Below are positions 45,817-57,200 of a stretch of 64,000 nucleotides of DNA, piece by piece. The notes below the pieces were generated by a model, which made no database searches, was not told the DNA's origin, and worked only from the letters and a program-made list of their open reading frames with translations. This DNA comes from Incurvaria masculella (taxonomy: Eukaryota > Arthropoda > Insecta > Lepidoptera > Incurvariidae), in assembly GCA_946894095.1 (NCBI GenBank), contig OX335645.2, forward strand, positions 22,343,001-22,407,000, given 5' to 3'. Position 1 is the stretch's first letter; each line of letters opens with the position of its first letter. The position numbers were made by a program, and so were the translations under genes.

Positions 45817-46076
45817 AACAAACGTAGTTTACTAATCATTTGAAAACCACTGTTCCAATTTGCTTGATATTTGGGACTTAATATCTATGTCTAAACGTGT
45901 TTGTTTTTTCGAAAAATGTATGCTGAGTCACACAACAGAGAAAAGAAAATTTGTATGAAGAATTTCTTTCGCCTGTTATATGACATGCTTTAGATTTTTC
46001 AGCAAAGAATATTAGATACCAAATATCAAGCAAATCGGAACAGTGTTTTTCAAATGATAAGTAAACTACGTTTGTA
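45817..46076. mobile_element. Foldback element with long inverted repeats, copy 2
   Basis: ACAAACGTAGTTTACTAATC at one end is matched by the inverse (TAAGTAAACTACGTTTGT) at the other. Arms of about 57 bases have only a few mismatches, around a loop of about 145 bases. It is homologous to 18849-19139. Confidence 0.78.
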
Positions 46077-46089
46077 TGGGGAACATAGC

Positions 46090-46711
46090 TTACGGGCCGA
46101 TCCTAGCCAAATCGCAAAGTTAGACGAGGCACCCCAAGTTAACTAAGCCCCGGTTGCACGAAAAGACGGCCGAGTTAATCAATGTTCAAACACGTCACTT
46201 TTAGTGAACCGCATAGAGTTCCTTCCATACTGTCCAGAAAAAGTGGCGTGTTCGATCATACTTTGAAGTTAATTTTGATTTTTTGTTCTTTCGTGCACTC
46301 GGCCCTAAGTCTGACGATTAGAAGTGTCATTCTTACAATATATGATTCCTTGTCTAGGGATCAACCTATTTTCGTTAATGTATGTTTCCTTTTTCTTTGC
46401 AAAATAGATTGCGGAAACGGTGTTCATTTCAGAACCTTATTGACTAAATGTAGAATTCTAAAAGCAAATGGAATTATTTGTTTATGCAAATATGCTTATA
46501 TCTAGAAATCATATTACTTTCAGATTTCTAATGTGAAAAATCGACTTTCTTATTATTGTTATTATTTAAATAGGATGGAATAAAAAAATATTAACAATCC
46601 ATTATCAGTCTCTCAGCAAGTCCAAATACAACGGACTTGCTGGGGCGTTTCACTACATATTACATTTGTTTTAAGGTATGGCGCGAATAGTTGACTAGTC
46701 CTAGCGCCGGT
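46090..46711. mobile_element. Element family B, older copy with nested insertion
   Basis: Sequence from CTAGCCAAATCGCAAAGTTA to GTTGACTAGTCCTAG aligns with the intact family B element at 62470-62924. The TTAA ends have decayed. It is interrupted by a 159-bp element at 46147-46305. Confidence 0.75.
46147..46305. mobile_element. PIF/Harbinger-like short element with TAA duplication
   Basis: It is flanked by TAA at 46144-46146 and 46306-46308. The ends GCCCCGGTTGCACGAAAAGA and TTCTTTCGTGCACTCGGCCC are imperfect inverses (about 15 of 21 match). The family B copy at 62470 has a single TAA at the same place and lacks this insert, giving a filled and empty site pair. Confidence 0.75.
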
Positions 46712-47243
46712 TGTATTGACAGGCCACTACTTGACAGAAGACCAGAAGCCTTATTCTGCTAATTGATTACTCTAATGAAATTGCACTCATCCCACCCGCT
46801 TGCAACACGTCCCGATCCGCTCAGCCCGTTCACAGGTTGGCTGTCCTCAGGAATGCACTCTTTCACTATCACAAACCTACAATTAATGTACTCTCTCCCT
46901 AGCACCCACATGGCTCACACAACCACTGATCGAATATCGGTACACCTTCAAAGTACTCGGTACATTATTTCAAGGTTAAGAAAAAATCTCGTACCCACCC
47001 GTGTCTGCGCCCGCGCCCGTGGCGCGCCGTAAGTGCAGTCCTGCTTCCGACGAATTTCATGACCAATACTTTTTCAGAATATTTTTATAATCTGATTACA
47101 ATGCTTCAAATGTAGATGTCGCTGAGACTCAAATTAATTATAAAATGAAATTCACCCTTACTAACGTCCCCCCCCCCCACTCCCCTTCCGACACGCACGA
47201 GTGGGCGAAATAAGAGTAGCCGTTTCAACAGCTCTCCCTAGCC
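46712..47243. other. Intergenic, no gene seen
   Basis: It holds a half copy of the 39207 foldback near 47115 and a C run at 47168. Nothing else is recognised. Confidence 0.4.
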
Positions 47244-47623
47244 ATTTTTTTTTTATGTGACTGCACATGGATGGCTAATACCACAAGTTCTGTCATGGTA
47301 TTAGCCCAACACACCACATGGGAACTAGGTGCCATGCAAGGACCTCCCTTATATTGCACGGCTACATTGAACTGGATGGAAAACACGGACAATTTTCATT
47401 GCCGCTTCGACCATCGTTCATCCAATGCGATGGTACCAACCCGGGCGGGATAAACCCTACCACCTAGTAAGTAAGGAAGGGGACCTACAGCTTAACGTGG
47501 AATCCGAACCACGGCCAGCCTCTCTCAACGGTCGAATGGTCACCCATCCAAGACCAGACCGGACCCAGCGTTGCTTAACTTCGGAGAGCGATCGCCGAAG
47601 TGTCGCGCCACTGGGCCACTGAG
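47244..47623 (-). mobile_element. 5S-rRNA-headed SINE, intact, inverted
   Basis: The A-tail appears as T at 47244-47253. The body and 5S-like head follow to the family start at 47623. It is almost identical to 23110-23497. Confidence 0.87.
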
Positions 47624-47802
47624 GCTGACAGCGTGTATCACTCCGAAGCAATGATTCATCTTGCAGTTACTGAACCGTCTCGTTTCGGACTGATGTCGGG
47701 CTGAACATAACTAACATTATGTGTCATGACTTCCCCTACAAACATTCATCCCCTTTTCTCCCTCTTTGACTTTAATTTCTGCCACAAAAGGTAGCCTATG
47801 TC

Positions 47803-48419
47803 CAGTGGCGTAACTATACCATCTGGGGCCCGTGGCAAACTTCCAGATTTTCAGCGCACTCAATTACACGTTGTATATGTCCCACTAATGGCCATAGGCC
47901 TCCTCTCTTAGGCGAGAGGGAATGGTCTGTAGTCCCCACGCTAGCCCAATGCGTATTGTAGACTTCACATTCATCCATAAAACAGAATATCTCAATGCAA
48001 TCATCATTTATTCGCTAGCTTTTCGGTGAAGGAACAACATCGTGAGGAAACCTGAATACATTTACAATGAAATAAAAATAAACTAAATTACAAAAAACAA
48101 AAAAAAATACTAAAAATTTAATTTAGATAAGATATTTATTAAGAAAAATCTTTTTTTTCGAGCTTTCGGATCCGCAAAAGTGTCTATAACATCATCAAAG
48201 TTTAGGTTGGTTGAAATGCATAACGATTAACTTGAAATTTTATTGTGGTCTTTAATTGTCTCACTTTGAATTTTAAGCAGAACTTATAAAAATATACTTT
48301 TCAAATAAAATAAAATTCTCAGGTACAATTTAAAAAAATATTCTTGTTGGGCCAAGGCCCTCTTGGGTCGGGGGCCCGTGGCATTTTGCCAGTCCTGCCA
48401 CCCTATTGTTACGCCACTG
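47803..48419. mobile_element. Non-autonomous hAT element, 617 bp
   Basis: The termini CAGTGGCGTAACTA and TGTTACGCCACTG are inverse. The 8-base flanks CCTATGTC and CCTATGCC match at 7 of 8, the target duplication length of hAT transposons. There is no transposase ORF. Confidence 0.82.
47873..48055 (+). mobile_element. LINE 3'-UTR fragment inside the hAT element
   Basis: ATAGGCCTCCTCTCTTAGGC, CCCCACGCTAGCCCAATGCG and a GGAACAACATCGTGAGGAAA block match, from memory, a widespread lepidopteran RTE 3' region. It was carried or captured within the hAT ends. Confidence 0.5.
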
Positions 48420-48547
48420 CCTATGCCCTTTCCTAAGGTTCAGACTCCATACCATATTTTATCAAAATTGGTTTATTGGTTTAGGCGTGAAACGTAACAG
48501 ACAGATAGAGTTACTTAAGTGTGGATTAATCTACAGGTTTTTGAAAA

Positions 48548-48825
48548 ACCGGCCAAGTGCGAGTCGGACTCGCACACGAAGGGTTCCGTACCAACGTAGA
48601 AGATTTAACCAAAAAAAAAAACATTTTTTGTATGGGAACCCCTTTAATTATTATTATTTTGAAATTTTACCTATTTGTTGTTATAGCGGCAAAATAAATA
48701 CACACTCTGTGAAAATTTCAGCTGCCTACCTATTACGGTTCATGAGATACAGCCCTGTGACAGACGGACGGACGGACGGACAGCGGAGGCTTAGAAATAG
48801 GGTTCCGTTGTACGGAACCCTAAAA
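48548..48825 (+). repeat. GTGCGAGTCGGACTCGCAC family, complete short copy
   Basis: It runs from ACCGGCCAAGTGCGAGTCGG through a short GGAC run to the 3' hairpin GGTTCCGTTGTACGGAACC, then AAAAA. Confidence 0.8.
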
Positions 48826-48829
48826 AGCA

Positions 48830-51800
48830 AAACGGGTGATGCCCTGCGACTATCGATATCTCTGCAATGTTCCTTTACATCCTCATTAAACCAAATTGAC
48901 AGCGATGAGCGATGGAAGACACGCGTATTGACAGATGTCGTCAGCAAGGTACCTATTTGTGTAAACTATATTAAACTTGAATTTTATTTATAAACTTTCA
49001 TCGGATATTACCACGGAGGATCTATCCTCCATGCATATTACAAAATGTAACGGACAGAACTAAATACGGGAACTTGTCTACGTGGCTCTCTGGGTCGTGT
49101 AGACTGAAATCCTTTTATTTTTCTCACTCAATTAAGTACGCTTCAAAAAGTGTTCAAATGAAAAACAAATTTCCAAAAACAAAGACGACAAGAAACATCC
49201 ATATAATTAAGCTTACAAAATGGCACGAGAATGTAGAGAACAGTATTGTTGCCCAAACCATCCCAAACTGAAACCGAGACGCTTTGCTCGCATTTCGCGC
49301 TTCGCTCGGTCAAAAATACCTAAGTATACCTGTTTGTATACGAAGCGAATGAAGGTTGACCTGAATTTTAACGTTTGGTACCCTATAATGGTCAAAGTGC
49401 AAACCATTGATATTTTGTTGCGTTTGCAGAAAAACAGATTTAGTAACCATTTACCTAAAATGCAGTATTCATGGAGTTATTCATGCATATAGTTCGAAGG
49501 GACGCATCATAAAGTCCAAAAAGCACAAGGTCTAAAAACCCATACCGTCCAAAATACTTACGAATACAGATATTTTTAATTGCGTTAGGTTAGGTTAGGT
49601 ATATTATATGCATTTTATAATGCACACGAAAAATACATACTTTTGGATGCTCTGGGTTTTGGACCTTATGCTTTTTGGACTTTATGAAGCAAGAGCGAAA
49701 AGTTCGGACCTTCTTTGCTGCCGTCTAGTACTGCAGCGGCCGCGTTGTTATTGTTCATGGGTCCAAGCTTTCGCCCTTTTCGCACCGAAAAAAGGCTCAG
49801 GTTTTCATTTTAAAACGAAAGATCTCGGTTTCCCAAAAAAAAAACAAACCGTTTGACAAAATTGTCCAGGTGTACAGTTCAGTTGTAGTCATTACTCGTT
49901 TAAAAATATATATATATAACAAATTCTGTTAAGTATTTAATTTGGGTTTTATATATTTTTCACGGGTTATAACTACAATTTAAGTTAGTTTAGTGATTTG
50001 TATTTTACGGTTTGTGTTTGTATATATATGGACGTTAAGTACTTGTAATATATTTTAAAACTCTGTAGCATCCGTTGTGGTGTACTGATTATAGATATCC
50101 TGAATAAAGGAAACGAACATTTTGACCACACGCTCCTTAACATCCTTTAGAGAAAAAAACAGTTTTATATATTTTATTTCCTTTAATACAGAACGAACTA
50201 ATTACTAACACATTCTACAATGACCAGACAGGTACAAAAAGCTCAGCTCCCTCGAATTTAATGCAAGGTTCCTTCATCCTAGACCTGTGAATTCGCAACA
50301 TATAATATCTTATTTATTATTAATATAATATAAATACTATTACTAAACTAATTGTATGCTGTTTTTTCTTTTTTTTTCCTTACGACAAACAAATAGTTAC
50401 AAATATATGTATCAAGTCTAATCTGTACTTATATTACATTAAAATGTACTTAGACTATCCATAGTATTTTCACGTTGATCGGTAGTCCCATTTTAACGAA
50501 ACCCTACAAAAGTAAGAAAACATTCACAAAAGATTTCATTAAAAACAAATGACTAAATCCAAAGTAGGCTTCACTCGAATTAGGTAACAAAATTATTAAA
50601 TATTTGTGTGGAAAGAGTGTTATATAAGTTTTGTTGTTTTTTTCCAATTCCAAAGTACTGTTTGTTGGGGCCTGCTTGAAAATTCGTGTAAGTGGCATAA
50701 TCTGAAATTATGTCATGATAACAGACACTTTGACGTACTCTAACACTTATTTATCTGTCCATTAGGCATTTATGTAGTATTTAAATTATTGAGATTATAA
50801 CAATTGAATTTCAAAAGTTATTCAAGCCTGTATGTCTTATGTCTTTTAAAACTCTGTCTAAGCATGAACGCCTGAAATCACATATATACGATACTATTTC
50901 GAATTGTTCTTAATCAGCCATGATCGAAAAGTTTCATTCCTTCGTTATCAAATAGATAAATTATACCATTATATTTCTAGAATAGTAATGGTATTTAGCT
51001 GGAAATTCTCTTACATTTTAATAATAAGGCTTCGGTGCGCCCGGCACTCGCGAAAGTGCCACATATATAATTACCAAAAAGATTTCGTGTCTTAATCTAT
51101 AATGTATCTCGTTATAGTAAGAAGATAAAAGCATTATATAACTTTAATAACATACTAAATGTTAGATAAGTCATTTAGTTATGTAAATATATAAACTATT
51201 TAGTTAATTATCGGTTTGGAAGGTTTTAGGTGGCGAACTGGTGTTTCAAGAAAGTTTTTCCTATATTTTTAATAGTTCTAATAATATGTATACATTTTGT
51301 ATACTTAACTTAATAATTCTAAATTAAACGAAACCTATATGTACCTGACGAAACCTAACAAAACCTTAAACGAAACTTAATATTATCTTACGAAATCTAT
51401 CAAAATCTTAGACACGAAGTATTCATTTTGTTAATATAATTGCAAAAATTATATAAACTATTATAAATAAATAAATATCTAGAAGTAAATAAATTATAAA
51501 CTCTTCTTGCAAGATTTTTTTAACGTTTGAATTATTCATTTTGTCAGGTATGGCACAAAAGATACCAAATAACACTCACAAACACCAAAAACACACACAT
51601 AAAAACCCATAGAACATCGAAGGACACCAAATAGAACGGGTGACGTCGGGAAATGTCATAGAAAATCAAACCATCTTCGCATTTTTAAAATAAGTTGCGA
51701 ATGCGACCTATTCCAATGTTCGGAATCCATGTAAAACTGCAGGTGTAAAATATGACTTCGATATTGCACTGCCGGTTGATTGTAAGTAGTAGTGTTGAGC

Positions 51801-51856
51801 CCCACCTAGGCTGTTATCATTGCATTCGATTTTTCTTAGCTATTACATGAAATAGC
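48830..51856. other. Intergenic, AT-rich, no gene seen
   Basis: Apart from the foldback at 49508-49686 nothing is recognised. ORFs are short and lack family motifs. Composition is very AT-rich from 49,900 on. Confidence 0.4.
49508..49686. repeat. Foldback with GTCCAAAA words and (TTAGG)3 inside
   Basis: CATAAAGTCCAAAAAGCA is inverted at the end (GCTTTTTGGACTTTATG). The arms extend about 45 bases and include AAGGTC and CCAAAA words. The loop contains three TTAGG units at about 49587-49601, the insect telomere repeat. Confidence 0.7.
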
Positions 51857-52018
51857 TAAGACCAAACCGACCGTCTTGATATTAGCCTAACACACCACAT
51901 GGAAACTAGGAGCCATGCCAGGACATTCCTTATATTGCTCGGCTACTTTGAATTGGATGGAAAACACGGACAATTTCCATTGCCGCTTCGACCATCGTTA
52001 ATTCAATGCGATGGTATT
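51857..52018 (-). mobile_element. SINE tail fragment
   Basis: It matches the common SINE tail in inverse orientation (CACACCACATGGAAACTAGG, GCCATGCCAGGACATTCC, ATTGCCGCTTCGACCATCG). A decayed head-side block lies just before it (51715-51840) in the other orientation. Confidence 0.65.
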
Positions 52019-52510
52019 CAAGCACAAAAAATCTTTGAAGTCGTTAGAGCTGTTTTCGAGATCTTAAATACAAGAATTTCTTGTTTAAAGTATAAGTTTA
52101 CAATCTCCGTGGTTTACGCTTACTCAACCTTAGATAATATTGTGGCGATTTATTCAGTATCGTGTCATATAAACCTGTCTTGGTAGGTACTCAGTCTTGT
52201 TGTTCAGAGGTTGAGTACAAGTTTATATGAAAAACTTATGTAACTTACAGGTTAAGTAAAATTTTGCTGAAATAGTAACTTTTATATAATATTTATATTA
52301 CTATTTGGAACGAGTAACGGTGCCTAAAAATACTTTCTTACAATATGCCGAATATAGTTGAGTAGTAGACAAATTATTTGCTATTAGATTGCTGTTTAGC
52401 TGATTAACCGAAACGTATTTTGCAATACAATACTCTTTAGTTACATATGACCTTTACAACCCAGAAACATTTTATAAAGGTGCCATTAATTATTTTCTTG
52501 TTATCTTATA

Positions 52511-52685
52511 GTCTAGGAGGTCACGAAAAAAATGGTAACGATAATGTAAATGGCTGAAACTGGGTTCACCTGATTGAGACCAACCCTCTCATGCTAAATG
52601 TGTCGGTCTGCCTGCGCCATGTGGTTGCGTTACTTAGATAGGTCGCCTGAAAAGTAATTATCGTGACAAAAAATATATGATTAGG
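52511..52685 (+). repeat. GGAGGTCACGA repeat, copy 1
   Basis: It runs from CTAGGAGGTCACGAAAAAAA to ATCGTGACAAAAAATATATG with GTGTCGGTCTGCCTGCGCCA inside. Other copies are at 61084-61215 and inverted at 61478-61640. The class is unknown. Confidence 0.65.
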
Positions 52686-53500
52686 CAAATGGCAGCAAAT
52701 AACAAAGTATGAAATGATCAGTACTTAGGTAGTACTACTTGCTTGGTAATACCAAAACTGAACGAATCTTTGCTTGCATTTAGTAGTTATAGATGATTTA
52801 GGTTACAGATATAACATTACCTATATTTGTGTTTTTAATTAAAAACCGACAGGTATCCATGGAGGTGATGTATCAATATATCCAGACAATCGGTATATAC
52901 AATATGCAGCATCAATTTTGTGTAGAAATCATACATTTCAAATGCATTATTTACTTGCATTGAATCTAGTGGTAGCTATTATATGTAAAAAGTGGGCCTG
53001 GAATATGGAGCGTCTCAAGGAATAAACTTTTATCGTTTATTATTATTATTATTTTATTTATTTAATGTTGACCTTTGACCTTTGACCTTTAAATATATTT
53101 TCAGCAATACCACTGTGATAAACCATTTTGCTTGCATTTAGGAAATGTTGTATCCATTAAAGTTATAGAGCCTTCAAGAAAGAATTATTTCGGTCTTTGG
53201 ACAGAAGACACTAAAATCGCTTTGTTAGTTTACTTTAAAGCCACTGAAGGGAAAGGAAGGCGAAGTGGCATGCGGTCGATATCTCGTCTCCGTCGTATGG
53301 TTAAAGTGACCACATAGTTGTTGAAATCTAATGGCACTTCATGGCACTAAACATCGCCACTGCGCGCGAATGTGCTCTAAAAATCATTCGCCAGCCCGAA
53401 CAAACCCTCAAATACGTCTGCGACTATGTTTGCATATAGTGCAGCCTTTCCGCACAACTACCCTCAAATAGGTCTGCGACTATGTTAGCATATCGGACGT

Positions 53501-54028
53501 TTAAGGTGGGCCTTCCCGCTCAACTCCCCATACAAACGTGGAAAGAAGATCATGCGCAAATTTATTGTCAGATATCCAAAATTATACTCAAAACTGCTTT
53601 ATATGATCAAACTAGATGTCTGATGACGATTGGCTTTGTTTGGTTTCTTAGATATAAGTTCCGAAAGTTCAAATTTTTCGCGCTTTATAACTTTATAATA
53701 ACTTTGGAGGTGGATTACTGAATTATAAAATAGGTTCGTTTTGATGAATATATTGTTTTAGGAAGATTCACAATGAATTTGATTTTTGTTTGATTTTTTA
53801 CTACAACGGTCATCATTTGCTTTAAGCTATAAGTCATTTTGTAATAAGCATTTACGTAAATCTTACCAAATCAAACACGAAGCGCATTGTCTGCTTTGTG
53901 AACATGTTGCATCCTCCTCATCACGGAGCTTGTCTTTTTTTTTAAGCAGAGAAGGTCCCAGAGCACAATAGCAGTGTTTTGTACCGTGCCCGCGAATCAG
54001 CTAGTCCATCCGGGAAGCGCCACCTTAA
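53501..54028 (+). mobile_element. TTAA element family A, diverged copy
   Basis: TTAA lies at 53501-53504 and 54025-54028. The ends are mutated (GGTGGGCCTTCCCG; CGGGAAGCGCCACC). It ends about 150 bases past the ATPase beta-subunit stop. Confidence 0.82.
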
Positions 54029-54177
54029 GTTGGGTTGATATTTTTTGAAAATTGTAAACATCTGGACTCATAGTGACGCGCTAGATGCCATATCTCCTTC
54101 CTTTGTATCTATATTTTTAACAGTGGGTAACTAATACGAGGTTTGGGAAGAGTCCTGAAGCCCTCTCCGAGTTGGCC

Positions 54178-54284
54178 TCACTCCACCAAGAGCTCGAAGC
54201 GCACGGCGCCGCGGAGGTGGTAACGGTCGTACTGTATGTTGTGCGCCCACGCTCGGCACTCCACGTTTACGAGCACGCCGCTGG
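54178..54284 (-). CDS. Beta subunit last exon
   Basis: The acceptor is GGTTATTGCAG. It reads SGVLVNVECRAWAHNIQYDR then YHLRGAVRFELLVE and TGA at 54178-54180. The Cys in VECRAW pairs with that in SCEGEN in the family. Confidence 0.94.
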
Positions 54285-57200
54285 CTGCAATAACCAAATA
54301 ACAGTTGTCATATTAGGTACACTGAAAAAAAATCAGTGAATCTAACTGTAATTCCGTTAATTACAACCGTCTTGCAAAAATAGAGCCAATAAGGTAAATT
54401 AGTTACTCTGAGTAAAACAGCCTTAAACATTACACTTTACTGTATATTTGAATAGATTTTTTTTTACTGTGTGCCATAACTGTTTTATCTTACTGTTTCC
54501 CTAACTGTGTGAAAACTGTTTCGAGCTTTAGTATTGTTTCCATTCTTACTTACGTCTTATATTCAGTGAAAGGGTACTGTGCAATCTGTTAAAATTACTG
54601 TGCCTTTTGAAACTGCAGTTTTAGGATTTCTAATCATTTTTAATCAGCGTTAATGTTCAAACAGTTAAAATAACTGTTTCAAATTCATCTGATCCGTCAC
54701 ACGTGCTATTTTTACAAAATGGTACTGATAAATCGGTAAAAATAACTGTTTAATATTAACCGCTTTGGCTCATTTATCGATACTTACCGTAATACATAAA
54801 TAGTAATGAGAAATACTTAAGGTGGCCCAACCCGCTCATCTCCCCATACAAAATGGGAAAGAAGATCACGCCCATATTTCTTGTCAGAGATCCAAAATTT
54901 TGCTCAAAATAGCTTTATTTGATCGAACTAGATGTCTGATGACCATTGGCATTGTAAAATTGTGTTTGGTTTCTAAGTTATAAGGTCCGAAAGTTCGATT
55001 TTTTCGCGCGTTTTATACAATAACTTTGGAGGTGGATTACGCAATGATAAAGTAAGAAGATCGTAAAAAGATTAGTCATCAGACATAGCTTATTCAATCA
55101 ATATTTATGATCTATTTGGTTTTTGTTAGATTTTTGACTACAGCGGTCGTGGTTTTCTTTTAGCTATAAGTCGTCTTGACATTAAAATTTTCGTAAATCT
55201 TACCAAATCATACACTATGCACATTGTCTTTTTTGTGGACATGTTGCATCTTCCTCATCACGGAGCCTGTCTTATTCTTTGAAACAGAGAAGGTCCCAGA
55301 GCGCAACAGCACGGTTTTGTACCGTGCCCGCGAATGAGTTGGGGCCGCCGGGTTGGGCCGCCTTAACTATAAATTACTGAAGTTCAAATGTGCTAAAATA
55401 GAGAACAGATGCTCGTCAGTTTAGAATCAGTAAAATATGATTTCCCAGGAACCTACCTACATAGCACAACTCTACCAATCACATACTTGAGAACTGGCTA
55501 GAAACTTCAATCCTCTGGCATCAGTCATACCACATTTGTGGTGGAATCTGCAACATCGAATGTTCGTTGCAATAAATGACGTCTAAATGCTAAGTCGTAG
55601 GCGAGGTGACTGGCCGGCGCTAACGTCAGTTTGTGTATTATCACTAAATCGTGACTACGCTGCCGCTGTACAGATTCGTTTCGGTCACCAGCTCCCGTCC
55701 CGTCCTTGTATACACGATGGCTGACTCCCGCCAACTCTGAGTGCATGTCATAAAATGCCTGCTTGAACACTTTATAGGTGGCGAGTTTGACGAAATCCTT
55801 TCTTTGTTTCGTGAGCGCAAGGCCGCGAAGGTATGGCAGAACCTCAAACGAAATGCACTAGATGAACGTATACTACTTGTATTCTTTATAATTTAGATAA
55901 AGAACATACATACACAAAAATATTCCGACGAATTGAGAACTACCTTTTTTTGAAGTCGGTTAAAAATAGACAAGCTCTCAAATGAGTTTACGTGGTGCCT
56001 GCTACCATTCTGCTACTTACAGCGAATCCGCTCGAAGTGCACCGCGATGTAGGGGCTCAGATAGCCCGGTTTGTTGGTGTAGGGGAAGTAGTAGGCCGGG
56101 AAGCCGCGGTCGGGGAAGTACTGCACCGGGCCTATGTTCTCCTTGTCCACGGAGTTCTCGCCCTCGCAGGACACCCACACTTGGTTCGCCTCGAAAATAT
56201 TTCGCGAGTTGCGCTGCGGGAAACATATTTGTCAGTATTGCACACACACGAATATAAATATATCATCACTGGGTCCTAGCCTAGATCCATAATACCTAAC
56301 CGAAGGAAACTAGCCGGGCTTGTTGCTTGAGTGAGCACGGCTACATTGAAGTGGGTGGAAAACACGGATAAATAAAGCCGCTTTGACCATGGTTCATTCA
56401 ATGCGGGCGCCACCCGCCTGTCTAGCCTGCTGTTTAACATGACATCACGAACAACAAATCTCTTACTTTAGTACGCGTATTAAGGTAGACCTAAACCGGC
56501 TTTTGTATGGTTAGTCCGGTACTAATCCCGTACTAAGTTTTGACGGCTTGATTCTGAATACGACTGTTAGTCATCTCTTACGGCATGTCTGTACTTCTTG
56601 TATTATTTTAAGCTTATCACCATAAAGGTGGCTGTTGCTAAGTTAAAGGCCAATGCCTTCGAAGAAGAGTTTTTCCTCACAAAGATTCCTGTCACCATTA
56701 TCTTTGTGATACATAGGTACACAAGGGCGTCGCCAGCCGACGGCGCGGGGGGGGGGGGGATTGGTGCAAGTTGACTTTACCTACTACAATTCATACTTTT
56801 CTCATTCTCATTGGTGAATTCATTCGAGTTTCGACGTACGGGAATGATTGTTCAAGGCTATGTTTGAGGTATTCCACAATGAGGTAGACGAAACGTCGAC
56901 TTAACCAACCTAACACTGTTTATCCGAAAGCATTTTAATAAATGAATACATGTGAACATCAATTCAAATTTATTAAAATGTGAACACAATATGAAACTTA
57001 CAATTCGTAATTTTAAGTCTTCAGGCATGTCCGGTGGCAGGCGGTATGAAGTGTTGTATGGCTCTGGAACCCATCCCGATATCTGCAAACCATGAATCGA
57101 ACACAAGTTCCATTAACAGACGTATTTCTAAATCGACTAGGCGGAAAACGAATTTAGTATCAACTAATAGGAGTAGAATGTTGTGCGAAGACTATTTCAT

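Larger units (their letters stand above)
47685..48535 (-). mobile_element. Helitron remnant split by a hAT element
   Basis: Outer segments (47685-47802 and 48420-48535) carry Helitron interior words (GGCATAGGCTAC-like CATAGGCTACC on the - strand; TTTGATAAAATATGGTATGG) and rejoin cleanly if the insert is removed. Confidence 0.6.

Noticed and set aside
49587..49602. TTAGG units suggesting a telomere
   Set aside because: Only three units, inside a foldback and flanked by ordinary sequence on both sides.
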